Of a stretch of 64,000 bases of DNA, positions 7,601 to 16,430 are shown in pieces. The translations under genes were made by a program, and so were the position numbers. The notes below the pieces were generated by a model, which was not told the origin of the DNA, searched no databases, and was given only the letters and a program-made list of their open reading frames with translations. Each line of letters starts with the position of its first letter. Position 1 is the first letter of the stretch. The DNA is from Actinomadura montaniterrae. Its GTDB lineage: Bacteria; Actinomycetota; Actinomycetes; Streptosporangiales; Streptosporangiaceae. The stretch spans positions 33,328 to 97,327 of the forward strand of contig NZ_WBMR01000010.1 of NCBI RefSeq assembly GCF_008923365.1, written 5' to 3'.

Positions 7601-8707
7601 TCAGTGCTCGGCGTGCCGCGGACGAGCGGACAGCAGCCGGTACAGCGCCTCCGCCGCGGCGTCGATGCGCGCGACCGAGCACGTCTCGTCGGTCACGTGG
7701 GCCTGCTCGGGGTCGCCCGGCCCGTAGATCACCACGTCCGGCCCGCCGAGCAGGCCCGCCAGGACGGACGCGTCGGTGAAGTACGTCGCGTACTCCGGCG
7801 CGGCCCCGGACGAGCCCGGGGCTAGCAGCTCCAGCACCTCGGGCATGCCCGGAGCGGCCGGGTCGGTGGCGACGCCGGGCAGGTCCACGAGCCGCTCCAG
7901 CGCGACCTCCTCGCCGCACAGCCCGGAGATCACCGCGACCGCCTCGTCCGCGCCGAAGCCGGGGACGGTCCGGACGTCCAGCCGCATCTCGGCGCGGTCG
8001 GGCACCAGATTCGGCTGCACGCCGGAGTGGAAGGTGCCCACGTTGACCGTCGCGGGCCCGTGCGTCGGGCTCACCGGCCAGTCCTCGTGCGCGTGGACGC
8101 GGACCGCCGCGGCGGCCAGCGCGGCGAGGGCGTTGCGGCCGAGCTCGGGACGGGAGCCGTGCGCGGACACGCCCCGCGCCGTGGCCTTCAGCCAGAGTGT
8201 GCCCTTGTGGCCGAGGACCGTCCGGTTCCCGGTCGGCTCGGCGACGATCAGCAGGTCCGTGGCGGCGAGGGCGGCCGGATCGAGGACGGCCGCGCCGTCG
8301 CAGCCGGTCTCCTCGCCGAAGGTGAACACCAGCTGGGGCGCGGGCAGCCCGTCGCGGACGGCCCGGACGGCCGCCTCGACCTGGCAGGCGACGCCCGCCT
8401 TCATGTCGCTGCTGCCGCGGCCGAGCAGGCGCCCGTCGCGGACGTCGCCGGACAGCGGGTCGAATGACCAGCCGGACGCGTCGGCGGGCACGGTGTCGAG
8501 GTGCCCGGTGAACGTGATCGGGACGCGCGCCGCCTCGGGGCCGTGCTGCGCCACGACGTTCGCCCGTCCCTGGGCCGGCTCGCCCACCCGCACCGCGAAT
8601 CCCGCCCGGTCCAGCACGTCCGCGACGACGTCGGCGGCCCGCCGCTCGCCGCCGCCCCGGGTGTCGATCCGCACCAGCCGGCGCGCGAGCTCGAGCGCGT
8701 CGCCCAT
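7601..8707 (-). CDS. M20-family metallohydrolase (ArgE/DapE-type)
   Basis: A 368-residue zinc-dependent amidohydrolase. Seen: the metal ligands in FTGHLDTVPAD (residue ~70), GRGSSDMKAGVA (~100), FGEETGCDG (~135, catalytic Glu pair), VAEPTGN (~160) and a late His in QAHVTDE. Members remove acyl groups from N-acylated amino acids or related amides. GGAGG sits 7 bases before the ATG. It lies 44 bases downstream of the LacI gene on the same strand and opposite the BtpA-PfkB-ABC operon, so it probably acts on the same substrate. In Bacillus another M20 enzyme (YlmB) works with TenA in pyrimidine salvage; that parallel is inference. Confidence 0.85.
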   Translation of the reverse strand: MGDALELARRLVRIDTRGGGERRAADVVADVLDRAGFAVRVGEPAQGRANVVAQHGPEAARVPITFTGHLDTVPADASGWSFDPLSGDVRDGRLLGRGSSDMKAGVACQVEAAVRAVRDGLPAPQLVFTFGEETGCDGAAVLDPAALAATDLLIVAEPTGNRTVLGHKGTLWLKATARGVSAHGSRPELGRNALAALAAAAVRVHAHEDWPVSPTHGPATVNVGTFHSGVQPNLVPDRAEMRLDVRTVPGFGADEAVAVISGLCGEEVALERLVDLPGVATDPAAPGMPEVLELLAPGSSGAAPEYATYFTDASVLAGLLGGPDVVIYGPGDPEQAHVTDETCSVARIDAAAEALYRLLSARPRHAEH

Positions 8708-8751
8708 CTCCTGACCTCCCTCTCCGGGCCCGGCCGGGCGGCCGGGACGTC

Positions 8752-9771
8752 TCAGGCCTCTGCCCGCGTGCTCTCCCGGACCACCAGGGTCGGGACGAGC
8801 GCGATGTGCGCCGACGGCCCGCGGTCCCCGTCGGCCTCGCCGGCGGCCGCGGCCAGCAGCCGCACGGCCTCGGTCGCGATCCGGTCGCGGGGCTGGTCGA
8901 CGGTGGTGAGCGCGGGCTCGCTGAGCCGCGAGAACTCGATGTTGTCGTATCCGGTGACCTGAACCCGGCCCGGGACGTCCACGCCGTGCGCCCGGCAGGC
9001 CCGGGTCACGCCGAGCGCGATCAGGTCGTCGGCGCACACGATGGCGTCGGGCAGGTCGCCGGCGGCGATCAGCCGCGCGGCGGCCGTCTCGCCCCATTCC
9101 ACGCTGTAGTCGCCGAGCAGGATCTGGTCCGGGTCCACGGTGATGCCGAGGTCCTCGGAGCGGCGGCGGAACCCGGCGAAGCGCTGCTCGGTGGAGGAGT
9201 TGGTCAGCAGCGAGCCGGCGAACGCCGCCGACCGCGCCCCGCCCGCGTGCAGGTGGTCCATGACCTGGCGCATCGCGGCGACGTCGTCGACGCCGACCCA
9301 GTCGGTGCTGGTGCCGCCGACGAACCGGTCGAGCTGGACCAGGGGGAGCCGCCCGGCGGTCTCCTGGACGGCGGCGCCGCTGAGCGTGCCGTGGCTCGGG
9401 CTGACGATGATGCCGTCGACGTTGCGGGCGACGAGGGTGGCGAGCCGCCGCGCCTCGACCTCGGGGTCGGACCGGGCGTCGCAGAGCAGCAGCTCCTTGC
9501 CCTCGCGGCCGAGGGCGTGCTCGACGCTCTCCACCAGCGAGGTGAAGAACGGGTTGGAGATGCTCGGCACGACCATGCCGACGGTGTCGGTGCGGCTGTT
9601 GCGCAGCGCCCGGGCGATGGAGTTGACCTGGTATCCGAGGTCGTCGGCGGCCTTCCGGACCTTGCGCTGGACGGCCGCCGACACGGGCCCGCGGCCGGAC
9701 AGCACGCGCGACACCGTGGCGGTGGAGACCCCGGCGCGCTCGGCGACCTGGGCGATCGTGACCCGCTGCAA
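8752..9771 (-). CDS. LacI-family transcriptional regulator
   Basis: A 339-residue LacI/GalR regulator. The N-terminal HTH and hinge are unmistakable (TIAQVAERAGVSTATVSRVLSG, then ALRNSRTDTVGMVVP), followed by a periplasmic-binding-protein-like domain. There is no ATG near the domain; TTG at 9769-9771 gives MQRVTIAQVAERAG and has GGAGAGG 7 bases upstream, so I take it as the start. It is divergent from an eight-gene import/catabolic operon and is its likely repressor, with matching palindromes at both ends of the shared gap. The effector is probably a sugar or nucleoside-like compound. Confidence 0.88.
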   Translation of the reverse strand: MQRVTIAQVAERAGVSTATVSRVLSGRGPVSAAVQRKVRKAADDLGYQVNSIARALRNSRTDTVGMVVPSISNPFFTSLVESVEHALGREGKELLLCDARSDPEVEARRLATLVARNVDGIIVSPSHGTLSGAAVQETAGRLPLVQLDRFVGGTSTDWVGVDDVAAMRQVMDHLHAGGARSAAFAGSLLTNSSTEQRFAGFRRRSEDLGITVDPDQILLGDYSVEWGETAAARLIAAGDLPDAIVCADDLIALGVTRACRAHGVDVPGRVQVTGYDNIEFSRLSEPALTTVDQPRDRIATEAVRLLAAAAGEADGDRGPSAHIALVPTLVVRESTRAEA

Positions 9772-9780
9772 TCGTTTACC
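9767..9780. promoter_or_regulatory. LacI operator candidate O2, overlapping the lacI-type start
   Basis: TGCAATCGTTTACC is a near copy of the palindromic site at 9890-9903 and covers the TTG start of the LacI gene, fitting autorepression. The shared core is TGCAATCGnTTAC. Confidence 0.5.
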
Positions 9781-9844
9781 TCTCCAGCTTGGCGGAAGCC
9801 CGGGTGCTGGGCAGATCGACAACAGACGACCCGATCATACCCCC

Positions 9845-9874
9845 TTGACGGCCTGCGGGATCCGTATCTACGGT
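9845..9874 (+). promoter_or_regulatory. Promoter of the BtpA-PfkB-ABC operon
   Basis: TTGACG (9845-9850) and TACGGT (9869-9874, TAnnnT) with an 18-base spacer, about 40 bases ahead of the first gene. The proposed operator lies just downstream of the expected transcription start, the position for repression by LacI-type proteins. Confidence 0.5.
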
Positions 9875-9889
9875 GCAGGACAACACGAC

Positions 9890-9903
9890 TGCAATCGATT
9901 ACA
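9890..9903. promoter_or_regulatory. LacI operator candidate O1
   Basis: TGCAATCGATTACA is an almost perfect palindrome centred on CG (core AATCGATT), typical of LacI-family operators. It sits 12 bases before the BtpA start and downstream of the candidate promoter. A near copy overlaps the LacI start 110 bases away, so looping is possible. Confidence 0.6.
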
Positions 9904-9914
9904 CAGGAGGCGAC

Positions 9915-10790
9915 ATGGTGAGGGCGACGGGGAGCGAGCGGGCACTGGGCGTGTTCCCGCCGAAGCCGAACGCCGTCGAGGAGCTGTTCGGCACCCCCAA
10001 GGTCGTCATCGGCGCCGTGCACCTGCCGCCGCTGCCGGGCAGCCCGCACTACGAGGGCGTGCCGCTCGACGAGATCTGCGCGTTCGCGATCGAGGAGGCC
10101 CGGGCCTACCTGGACGGCGGCGCGCACGGCGTGATCGTCGAGAACCACTGGGACATCCCGTTCCTCAAGCCGGGCGAGCACGGCTACGAGACCGCCGCCG
10201 CCATGGCCGTGGTGACCGACCGGGTCCGGCACGCGACCGCCGGGCGGGTCGGCGTCAGCGTCCTGTCGAACGCCGCGGAGTGCTCGATCGCCTCCGCCTG
10301 GTCGGGCGGCGCCGGGTTCGTCCGCGTCAACCAGTGGGCCAACGCCTACGTCGCCAACGAGGGGATCATCGAGGGACAGGCCGCGCACGCCACCCGCTAC
10401 CGCAGCCGGATCGGCGCGAACCCCGTCAAGATCTTCGCGGACGTGCACGTCAAGCACGGCGCGCACGCCATCGTCGCGGACCGGACCCTCGCCGAGCAGA
10501 CCGAGGACGCCGAGTTCTTCGGCGCCGACGTGCTGATCGCCACCGGCTCCCGGACCGGCGACGCCGCCGCGCTGGACGAGGTCGAGGGCATCGCCGCGCA
10601 CACCACGCTGCCGGTCGTCATCGGCTCGGGGATCAGCGCCGGCAACGTCGGGGAGCTGCTGCCGGCCTGCGACGGGGTGATCGTCGCGTCCTCGGTGAAG
10701 GACAACGGCCGCTGGTGGGGCCGGGTCGACGCCGCGAAGGTGCGGGAGCTGACCGCCGCCGCGGCGAAGGCGGGCGTGGTCCTCCCATGA
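9915..10790 (+). CDS. BtpA/SgcQ-family TIM-barrel protein
   Basis: A 291-residue protein of the BtpA/SgcQ family (predicted TIM barrel, enzymatic role unsettled). Seen: KVVIGAVHLPPLPGSP near residue 30, GAHGVIVENHWDIPF (~75), VGVSVLSNAAECSIASA (~115), RVNQWANAYVANEG (~135) and the C-terminal VVIGSGISAGNVGELL phosphate-binding-like loop. AGGAGG lies 5 bases before the ATG. It is the first gene of the LacI-controlled operon and overlaps the kinase gene by ATGA. In other bacteria such genes also sit with carbohydrate kinases and ABC importers, which supports a role in sugar or nucleoside breakdown. Confidence 0.85.
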   Translation: MVRATGSERALGVFPPKPNAVEELFGTPKVVIGAVHLPPLPGSPHYEGVPLDEICAFAIEEARAYLDGGAHGVIVENHWDIPFLKPGEHGYETAAAMAVVTDRVRHATAGRVGVSVLSNAAECSIASAWSGGAGFVRVNQWANAYVANEGIIEGQAAHATRYRSRIGANPVKIFADVHVKHGAHAIVADRTLAEQTEDAEFFGADVLIATGSRTGDAAALDEVEGIAAHTTLPVVIGSGISAGNVGELLPACDGVIVASSVKDNGRWWGRVDAAKVRELTAAAAKAGVVLP

Positions 10791-11782
10791 TCGTGTTCTG
10801 CGGCTACGCCAACGTCGACCTCACGGTCGCCGTCCCGGTCCTGCCGGGGCCGGCCGCCCGCGTCCAGGCCACCGCGGTGCGCCGCGGCGAGGGCGGGATG
10901 GGGGCGAACGCGGCGGTGGCGGCCGCGCGGATGGGCGCCGACGTCCGGTTCGCCGGCGTCGTCGGGCCGGACGCGGCGAGCACCGCGTTCCTCGACGCGC
11001 TCGCCGCCGACGGCGTCGGCACCGAGTGGACGTCCCGGACGGGCGTCCTGACGACCGCGGTCGTCCTGCTCACCCCCGACGGGGAACGTTCCATCATCAG
11101 CCAGGACGACCTGGTCACCACCGAGCACGTCGCCGCCGTCGCCGCGCAGGCGCGCGCGGCGGGCGCGGACTGGCTCTACCTCGACGGCTACCGCTTCCCC
11201 GCGGCGGCCGGCGTGCTCGGCGAGGGCCCGCCCGGGGTCGTCGTCGACCTCGACGGCTGCGACGGGCCCGCGGCGGCCCGTGCCGCGCTCGAAGCCGCCG
11301 ACCACGCGATCGTCGGCCGCGCGCAGGCCGCCGCGTTCCTCGGCGGCGACGACGCGCTCGCCGCGACCGCTACCCAGCATCGGGTAAACCTGGTGGTCAC
11401 GGACGGTTCCCGGGGCTGGACGCTGTTCACGCCGGACGGCGCCCGGCACGCCGGCGCGGCGATCGAGGTGACCGCCGTGGACGCCACCGGCGCCGGGGAC
11501 TGCTTCGCCGGCACCTACTGCGCGGAACTGGACCGGGGCTCCGGCCCGCTGGAGGCGGCGCGGGTCGCGGCGGTCGCCGCGGGCCTGTCGTGTACCCGGC
11601 CCGGCGCGCGCGCGGGGCTGCCGCATCGCGAGACCGTCCTCGCCTATATCGACTCCGCCGGAGCGCACCCCGCCGAGGCGACCACAGCTCAAGCACATAC
11701 GGCCCCCACGGACACGGTTCGTCCCGGAACCGGTCCGGACGCGTCCCCCGCGCTCGCGTGGCGCCATGGAGAGGAGACATGA
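10787..11782 (+). CDS. PfkB-family carbohydrate kinase
   Basis: A 331-residue ribokinase-like enzyme that phosphorylates a sugar or nucleoside with ATP. Seen: MIVFCGYANVDLTVAVPVLP, the substrate-side GGMGANAAVAAARMGADVRFAG (~residue 38), and the PfkB signature 2 VDATGAGDCFAGTYCAEL with the catalytic Asp and anion hole. The C-terminal 45 residues (after LPHRETVLAYI) are a Thr/Pro-rich extension running into the next gene. Start and stop overlap both neighbours by ATGA, so translation is probably coupled. Confidence 0.87.
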   Translation: MIVFCGYANVDLTVAVPVLPGPAARVQATAVRRGEGGMGANAAVAAARMGADVRFAGVVGPDAASTAFLDALAADGVGTEWTSRTGVLTTAVVLLTPDGERSIISQDDLVTTEHVAAVAAQARAAGADWLYLDGYRFPAAAGVLGEGPPGVVVDLDGCDGPAAARAALEAADHAIVGRAQAAAFLGGDDALAATATQHRVNLVVTDGSRGWTLFTPDGARHAGAAIEVTAVDATGAGDCFAGTYCAELDRGSGPLEAARVAAVAAGLSCTRPGARAGLPHRETVLAYIDSAGAHPAEATTAQAHTAPTDTVRPGTGPDASPALAWRHGEET

Positions 11783-12795
11783 TGCGACGCACGGTGACGG
11801 CCGCGGTCGCGCTCGGCCTGCTGCTGACGGCGACGACCGCCTGCGACGTCCAGGCCCGCAAGGAGATCGCGGCCGAGAAGAAGGCGACCGAGCAGGGCCC
11901 GCCGCCGCCCCAGCGGATCGCGCAGGCCTGCAAGGTGCAGGGGCGCGCGCCCAAGATCGGGCTCGTCCCGATCAACCTCCAGGCGCTGTTCTTCAACCAG
12001 ATCAACACGGGCGCCAAGACCGTCGCGGCCAAGGCGGGCGCGCAGGTGCAGGTCGTCAACGGCAACGACGACTCCACCACGCAGGCCAACGCCATCGACG
12101 ACATGGTCGCCGGCCACTACGACGCGATCATCGTGGACGCGGTGGACACCGAGGGCATCAAGCCCGCCATCCGGCGCGCCAAGGACGCCGGCATTCCGGT
12201 CGTCGCGGTGGACGCCACCGTCGACGACCCCGCGGTGTCCACGCAGGTCGGCACCGCCAACGCGGAGGGCGGCAAGCAGCTCGCCGACGCGCTGCTGAAG
12301 ATCTCCGGCGGCAAGGGCGACATCGGCGTGGTCGGAGCGCTCAACAGCACGATCCAGAACGAGCGGCAGAAGGGCTTCTCCGACGAGGTCACCGCGCACG
12401 GCATGAAGATCAAGAACGTCGTGGACGGCCGGAACATCCAGGAGAACGCGCAGACCGCCGCGGAGAACCTGCTGACCGGCAACCCGGACCTGCCCTACGC
12501 CTACGCCACCGGCGAGCCCGCGCTCATCGGCCTGGCCGCCGCCGTGGTCAGCCAGCAGCGCACCAAGGACCTCCAGGTCGTCGGCTGGGACCTGTCCAGC
12601 CAGGCGGTGGACGGGCTGAAGGCCGGCTGGATCAAGGGCGTCGTCCAGCAGAACACCTTCCAGTTCGGCTACGACGCGATGAACGCCGCGATCGACCTGG
12701 CGTGCAAGCGCTCGGCGCCGAAGGACGTCCCCGTCCCGACCCAGATCGTCACCCCCGCCAACGTCGGGGACTACCTGTACTACCTGGAGAAGTGA
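11779..12795 (+). CDS. Sugar ABC transporter substrate-binding lipoprotein (RbsB type)
   Basis: A 338-residue periplasmic-binding-protein-family lipoprotein. Signal peptide MMRRTVTAAVALGLLLTATTAC ends in a lipobox with Cys at ~22. The mature protein has the RbsB/type 1 fold pattern: KIGLVPINLQALFFNQI, VNGNDDSTTQANAIDDM, DAIIVDAVDTEGIKPAI and VVGWDLSSQAVDGLKAGWIKGVVQQ. Such proteins bind monosaccharides, nucleosides or autoinducer-like ligands. It is the third gene of the operon and is followed after two bases by the ATPase gene. The ligand cannot be named. Confidence 0.87.
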   Translation: MMRRTVTAAVALGLLLTATTACDVQARKEIAAEKKATEQGPPPPQRIAQACKVQGRAPKIGLVPINLQALFFNQINTGAKTVAAKAGAQVQVVNGNDDSTTQANAIDDMVAGHYDAIIVDAVDTEGIKPAIRRAKDAGIPVVAVDATVDDPAVSTQVGTANAEGGKQLADALLKISGGKGDIGVVGALNSTIQNERQKGFSDEVTAHGMKIKNVVDGRNIQENAQTAAENLLTGNPDLPYAYATGEPALIGLAAAVVSQQRTKDLQVVGWDLSSQAVDGLKAGWIKGVVQQNTFQFGYDAMNAAIDLACKRSAPKDVPVPTQIVTPANVGDYLYYLEK

Positions 12796-12797
12796 TC

Positions 12798-13553
12798 ATG
12801 GGCGATCAACCGCTGGTCACGCTGAAGGGCATCACCAAGTCGTTCGGCGCGGTGCAGTCGCTGCGCGGCGTCGACCTGACCCTCGCGCCCGGCGAGGTGC
12901 TCGGCCTCGTCGGCGACAACGGCGCCGGCAAGTCCACCCTGATGAAGGTGCTGGCCGGGGCGGTCCAGCACGACGCGGGCCAGATCACGATCGACGGCCG
13001 GGAGGTGCGGTTCGCCAGCCCCGCGGACGCGCGCCGCGAGCGGATCGGCATCGTCTACCAGGACCTCGCGCTGTGCGACACCCTCGACGTCGCGAGCAAC
13101 CTGTTCCTCGGCCGCGAGCCGCGCAAGGGCCCGTTCATCGACCGGCGCGCCATGCACGAGAAGGCCGCCGAGACGCTGTCGGACCTGCACGTCCGGGTCA
13201 AGTCCACCTACCAGGAGATCGGGCACCTGTCCGGCGGGCAGCGGCAGGCCGTGGCGATCGCCCGCGCCGTGTCGTTCAAGCCGCGGGTGCTGATCCTGGA
13301 CGAGCCGACCGCCGCGCTGGCGGTCGCCGAGGTCCGCCAGGTGCTCGCCATGATCAAGGACGTGGCGGCGCAGGGCGTCGGGGTCATCCTGATCACCCAC
13401 CGGCTGCAGGACCTGTTCGAGGTCTGCGACCGCATCACCGTCATGTACGAGGGCCGCAGCGTCGAGGACGAGCCGGTGTCCGCGCTGGACATCGAGCGGC
13501 TCGTCGCCATGATCACCCGTTCCGGCAGCGAGCACACCGAGGAGGTGGCCTGA
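12798..13553 (+). CDS. Sugar ABC transporter ATP-binding protein (single NBD)
   Basis: A 251-residue ATPase of the carbohydrate-uptake type. Walker A GDNGAGKST (~residue 38), signature LSGGQRQAVAIARAV, Walker B RVLILDEPT, and switch His in LITHRL. Only one nucleotide-binding domain is present, as in FrcA-like transporters, in contrast to the double-domain RbsA form at 26.9 kb in this window. It overlaps the permease gene by one base (TGATG). With the lipoprotein and permease it forms one importer. Confidence 0.9.
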   Translation: MGDQPLVTLKGITKSFGAVQSLRGVDLTLAPGEVLGLVGDNGAGKSTLMKVLAGAVQHDAGQITIDGREVRFASPADARRERIGIVYQDLALCDTLDVASNLFLGREPRKGPFIDRRAMHEKAAETLSDLHVRVKSTYQEIGHLSGGQRQAVAIARAVSFKPRVLILDEPTAALAVAEVRQVLAMIKDVAAQGVGVILITHRLQDLFEVCDRITVMYEGRSVEDEPVSALDIERLVAMITRSGSEHTEEVA

Positions 13554-14569
13554 TGAGCGTGCAGGCCCCGCCCGCCCCGACCGTCCTGGCGAAGACCCCG
13601 AGCCGCTGGGAGCGCGCCAACAAGGCGACGCTGGCGATGCTCGGCGTCACCGTCGCGCTGTTCGTCGGCTTCGGCATCGGCGCGGACAACTTCCTGAGCT
13701 TCGACAACATGTCGAACCTCGCCACCCAGGTGGCGATCACGCTGATCGTCGCGGTCGCGATGACGTTCGTGATCACGACGGGGCAGATCGACCTGTCGGT
13801 GGGCTCCACGGTCGCGTTCGTCGCGGTCGGCACGGCCGAGATGCTGAAGGCCGGCTGGGACTCCTCGATCGTGATCGTCGCGGCCCTGGCGGCCGGGCTG
13901 TTCTGGGGCGCGGTCAACGGCTGGCTCGCCGCCTACCAGAAGATCCCGCCGTTCATCGTCACGCTCGCGACGATGTCGGTGATCCGCGGGCTCGCGCAGC
14001 TGTGGACCAAGGGGTTCTCGGTGCCGATCGACCGGCGGCTGTACGTCGCCAAGATCGGCGAGGCGAAGTTCCTCGGCTTCTCCGCGCTGGCGTGGATCGC
14101 GCTGGCCACCGTCGTGGTCGGCGGGACCCTGCTGGCCAGGACCCGGTTCGGCAACTACGTCAACGGCATCGGCTCGCAGGAGGAGTCGGTGCGCCGCGCG
14201 GGCGTGAACACCGCCCGGATCAAGATGGTCACGCTGATGCTGGCGGGCCTCGCGGCGGGCGTCGCCGGGCTGCTCACCGCGGCGCGGCTCGGCTCCGGCT
14301 CGGCCAACTCCGGGCAGGGCTTCGAGCTGACCGTGATCGCCGCGGTGGTGCTCGGCGGCACCGACCTGTTCGGCGGCCGCGGCACCATGATCGGCAGCAT
14401 CATCGGCGCCGTGATCACCGGGGTGATCGCCAACGGGCTGACACTGCTCGGCGTGAGCCCGTTCCTCACCCCGATCGTCACCGGGCTGGTGCTGCTCGCC
14501 GCGATCTGGCTGAACCTGCGCGGTCGCACGCTCTCCGAGCTGGGCGCCAAGCTGCTGGGACGGACATGA
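13553..14569 (+). CDS. Sugar ABC transporter permease (RbsC type)
   Basis: A 338-residue membrane permease with 8-10 hydrophobic spans. Family marks: TFVITTGQIDLSVGSTVAF (~residue 75), PPFIVTLATMSVIRGLAQL, and the C-terminal FELTVIAAVVLGGTDLFGGRGTMIGSIIGA loop that couples to the ATPase. It belongs to the BtpA-PfkB operon and overlaps the phosphotriesterase-like gene by ATGA. Confidence 0.9.
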   Translation: MSVQAPPAPTVLAKTPSRWERANKATLAMLGVTVALFVGFGIGADNFLSFDNMSNLATQVAITLIVAVAMTFVITTGQIDLSVGSTVAFVAVGTAEMLKAGWDSSIVIVAALAAGLFWGAVNGWLAAYQKIPPFIVTLATMSVIRGLAQLWTKGFSVPIDRRLYVAKIGEAKFLGFSALAWIALATVVVGGTLLARTRFGNYVNGIGSQEESVRRAGVNTARIKMVTLMLAGLAAGVAGLLTAARLGSGSANSGQGFELTVIAAVVLGGTDLFGGRGTMIGSIIGAVITGVIANGLTLLGVSPFLTPIVTGLVLLAAIWLNLRGRTLSELGAKLLGRT

Positions 14570-15627
14570 CCGTCCCGGAGACCCGGCCGGGCGCCGTGCC
14601 CGTGATGACGGTGTCCGGGCCCGTCGCGAGCGACGGGCTCGGGCTCACCCTGACCCACGAGCACCTGCGCAACGACGTCCGCAAGGCGGTGAAGCCGGCG
14701 ACCGATCCGGCGCTCGCCTTCCTGCGCGACGCCCGCACGACGCCGGGCCTGGCGTGGCTGCTGCGCGAACGTCCGTACGACTGCCTGGACCACTGCACGC
14801 TCGACGACGACGCGGCGATGCTGTCGGACCTGCGCGCGTTCGCCGCGGCGGGTGGCGGCACGGTCGTGGACGTCACGCCCGGCGGCCTCGGCCGCGACCC
14901 GGTGGCGCTGCGCTCGTTCGCCGAGCGCAGCGGCCTGCGGATCGTCATGGGCTCGGGCTGGTACCTGGAGCAGTACCACCCGGCGCACCTGGCGGCGGCG
15001 GGCGAGGAGCGGATGGCGGCCGAGCTGGTCGCCGAGTTCGCGAACGGCGTGGACGGCACCGGCGTCCGGCCCGGCGTGATCGGGGAGATCGGGGTGTCGC
15101 CCGGCTTCACCCCGGCCGAGCACGTCGCGCTGCGCGCCGCCGCCCGCGCGCAGCGCGAGACCGGCGTCCCGCTGTACGTCCACCTGCCGGGCTGGCAGCG
15201 CCGCGCCCACGAGGTGCTCGACATCGTCCTGGACGAGTACGGCGTGCCGCCGGGCGCGGTGGTGCTGTGCCACATGGACCCGTCCGGCGGCGACCTCGGC
15301 TACCAGCTGTCGGTCGCCGACCGGGGCGTGTGGCTCGAGTTCGACATGATCGGCATGCCGTTCCTGTACCCGGGCGAGGGGCAGTCGCCCTCCCCGGACG
15401 AGACCGCCCGCGCCGTCGCCGGGCTGGTCGCGCGCGGGCACGGCGGGCGGCTGCTGCTCAGCCACGACGTGTTCCTCAAGAGCATGCTCACCACCTACGG
15501 GGGCAACGGCTTCCAGTACGTGCCGCTGCTGTTCGCGCGGCGGCTCGCCGCGCTCGGCGTCGCGCCGGAGACCGTCGACGGCCTGCTGCGCGGCAATCCC
15601 GCCCGGCTCTTCGAGTCCGCGGCCTGA
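14566..15627 (+). CDS. Phosphotriesterase-family metal-dependent hydrolase
   Basis: A 353-residue TIM-barrel hydrolase of the PTE/lactonase family. Metal ligands are visible: LTLTHEHLRND (H-x-H), VIGEIGVS where the bridging residue lies, VYVHLPGW-type strand (PLYVHLPGWQ), VVLCHMDPSGGD, and LLLSHDVFLK with the final Asp. Family members hydrolyse lactones, phosphoesters or related bonds. Its place inside a sugar-import operon suggests ring opening or cleavage of an imported sugar derivative. A 56-base gap separates it from the next gene, which has its own ribosome site. Confidence 0.83.
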   Translation: MTVPETRPGAVPVMTVSGPVASDGLGLTLTHEHLRNDVRKAVKPATDPALAFLRDARTTPGLAWLLRERPYDCLDHCTLDDDAAMLSDLRAFAAAGGGTVVDVTPGGLGRDPVALRSFAERSGLRIVMGSGWYLEQYHPAHLAAAGEERMAAELVAEFANGVDGTGVRPGVIGEIGVSPGFTPAEHVALRAAARAQRETGVPLYVHLPGWQRRAHEVLDIVLDEYGVPPGAVVLCHMDPSGGDLGYQLSVADRGVWLEFDMIGMPFLYPGEGQSPSPDETARAVAGLVARGHGGRLLLSHDVFLKSMLTTYGGNGFQYVPLLFARRLAALGVAPETVDGLLRGNPARLFESAA

Positions 15628-15683
15628 CCGGCCGCCGGCGCCCCGTCCCCCCGCGTTTTCCCACCCGAGAGAGAGGATCGATA

Positions 15684-16430
15684 GTGAGCCGCGTCCTGAT
15701 CGCCGGCGAGAGCTGGGTCTCCCAGTCCACCCACATCAAGGGGGTGGACTCCTTCACCACCAGCTCGTACGTGACCGGTGTCGAGCCGCTGCGCCGGGCC
15801 CTGGAGAGCCGGGGCCACGAGGTCGAGCACATGCCCGCCCACCTGGTGCCGGCCGAGTTCCCCGGGGACGCGGACGCGCTCGGGCGCTACGACGTGGTCG
15901 TGCTGTCCGACATCGGCGCGAACTCCATCCAGCTCGCCCCGCAGGTGTTCGAGCAGGCCGTGCCGGGCACGGACCGGCTCGGCGCGCTGCGCGCGTGGGT
16001 CGCGGACGGCGGCGGGCTGCTGATGGTCGGCGGGTACCTGTCGTTCACCGGCTTCGAGGGCAAGGCCGCCTTCCGCAACACGGCGCTGCACGAGGCGCTG
16101 CCGGTCGAGCTGCTCCCCGAGGACGACCGCGTCGAGCTGCCCGCGGGCGCCAACGCCGAGGTCACCGCCGCCGGCCACGCCGCGCTCGGCGGGGTGGAGG
16201 GCGAGTGGCCCGCGCTGCTCGGCTACAACCGGGTCCGCGCCCGGGAGAACACCGACGTCCTCGCCACGCTCAACGGCGACCCGCTGGTCGCCGTCGCCGG
16301 ATACGGCGAGGGGCGGTCCGCGGTGTTCACCTCCGACTGCTCCCCGCACTGGGCTCCCAAGCCGTTCTGCGAGGAATGGGACGGCTACGCCCGCGTGTTC
16401 GGCGGCCTCGTCGAGTGGCTCGCGCAGTGA
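15684..16430 (+). CDS. GATase1-like protein (putative glutamine amidotransferase fold)
   Basis: A 248-residue protein of the class I glutamine amidotransferase-like superfamily (DUF1355-type). Seen: VLIAGESWVSQSTHIKGVD at the start, VVVLSDIGANSIQL (~residue 72), AWVADGGGLLMVGGYLSFTG (~105) and SAVFTSDCSPHWAPK (~215). There is no Cys in the usual nucleophile-elbow position (GGYLSF instead of G-x-C-x-G), so amidotransferase chemistry is doubtful; the fold is also used for other hydrolases. GTG start with GAGAGG about 8 bases upstream. It overlaps the TenA gene by GTGA. Confidence 0.72.
   Translation: MSRVLIAGESWVSQSTHIKGVDSFTTSSYVTGVEPLRRALESRGHEVEHMPAHLVPAEFPGDADALGRYDVVVLSDIGANSIQLAPQVFEQAVPGTDRLGALRAWVADGGGLLMVGGYLSFTGFEGKAAFRNTALHEALPVELLPEDDRVELPAGANAEVTAAGHAALGGVEGEWPALLGYNRVRARENTDVLATLNGDPLVAVAGYGEGRSAVFTSDCSPHWAPKPFCEEWDGYARVFGGLVEWLAQ

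Noticed and set aside
9140..10786. A long plus-strand frame leading into the PfkB gene, suggesting a giant fusion
   Set aside because: The upstream part is antisense to the LacI gene and out of frame with BtpA; the kinase has its own ATG overlapping the BtpA stop.
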